The notes under the pieces were generated by a model. The model was not told where the DNA came from. It saw only the letters and a program-made list of their open reading frames with translations, and searched no databases. 64,000 nucleotides of DNA from Muraenolepis orangiensis. Its lineage: Eukaryota; Chordata; Actinopteri; Gadiformes; Muraenolepididae. Of this stretch, positions 63,942 to 64,000 are shown one piece after another. Where the stretch lies: the NCBI GenBank assembly GCA_027704905.1, contig CM051000.1, forward strand, positions 9,943,842-10,007,841, read 5' to 3'. Position numbers and translations under genes: made by a program. The number at the start of each line of letters is the position of its first letter. Position 1 is the stretch's first letter.

Positions 63942-63954
63942 TAGTCACAGACAG
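63844..63954 (+). CDS. cttn: cttn exon with in-frame TAG
   Basis: 111 nt (DYSTGFGGRYGVQADRVDQS, ALGYDYQGKTEKH, then TAG). Acceptor gctgtgtag, donor gtttgt. The stop replaces the conserved Glu codon, a single G-to-T change from GAG. Confidence 0.9.
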
Positions 63955-64000
63955 GTTTGTTCTCGCGAGTCACCCGGGGAGAAGCACAGAGGAAGATAAC

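Overview
This window reads as vertebrate, almost certainly teleost fish, genomic DNA. The reasons are: spliced genes with GT-AG introns; fish-type repeats (L2/CR1/Rex-like and L1-like LINEs, Gypsy LTR elements, a tRNA-derived SINE, a hAT miniature element); very long GT/CA microsatellites; and two neighbouring genes, liprin-alpha-1 (ppfia1) and cortactin (cttn), in the same order and orientation as in other vertebrates. The species cannot be told from the sequence alone.

Layout. Positions 1-23,300 are a transposon graveyard. From left to right it holds opposed L1-like fragments, two complete solo LTRs of one family with 5-bp target duplications (732-1197 and 12020-12388) plus a remnant (2342-2453), and a nested stack in which a minus-strand Gypsy element (protease 4010-4400, gag 9490-10040) is split by a plus-strand LINE (about 4500-9480). 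That LINE is itself interrupted by a block carrying an 18S rRNA fragment (5409-6030) and by a 1-kb insert with 17-bp inverted ends (7351-8361). A 160-bp-arm inverted repeat follows (10743-11105). Between 15934 and 21890 lie exons of a decayed ZP-domain (uromodulin-like) membrane protein gene. One of its exons is split by a 3.6-kb Gypsy element (16040-19624), which carries a nested solo LTR (18483-19103).

Positions about 23,300-58,915 are ppfia1 on the plus strand: a 5' UTR exon, 29 coding exons (initiator at 25668) and the 3' UTR. The product is a synaptic and focal-adhesion scaffold with N-terminal coiled coils and three SAM domains, about 1,230 residues with every exon included. The sequence shows microexons (27 and 30 nt, and a candidate of 12 nt), a tandem acceptor, a possible switch of the C-terminus that would remove the PDZ-binding tail, and UG/CA repeats beside several splice sites.

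Positions about 59,590-64,000 hold the 5' part of cttn on the plus strand: a CRE-bearing putative promoter, the N-terminal acidic Arp2/3-binding exon, and exons coding for the first 37-residue actin-binding repeats. The last exon in the window has an in-frame TAG where the family has a Glu codon. The gene runs off the right edge. Liprin-alpha and cortactin both act at adhesion and cortical actin sites, but their neighbourhood here is conserved synteny, not an operon-like unit.
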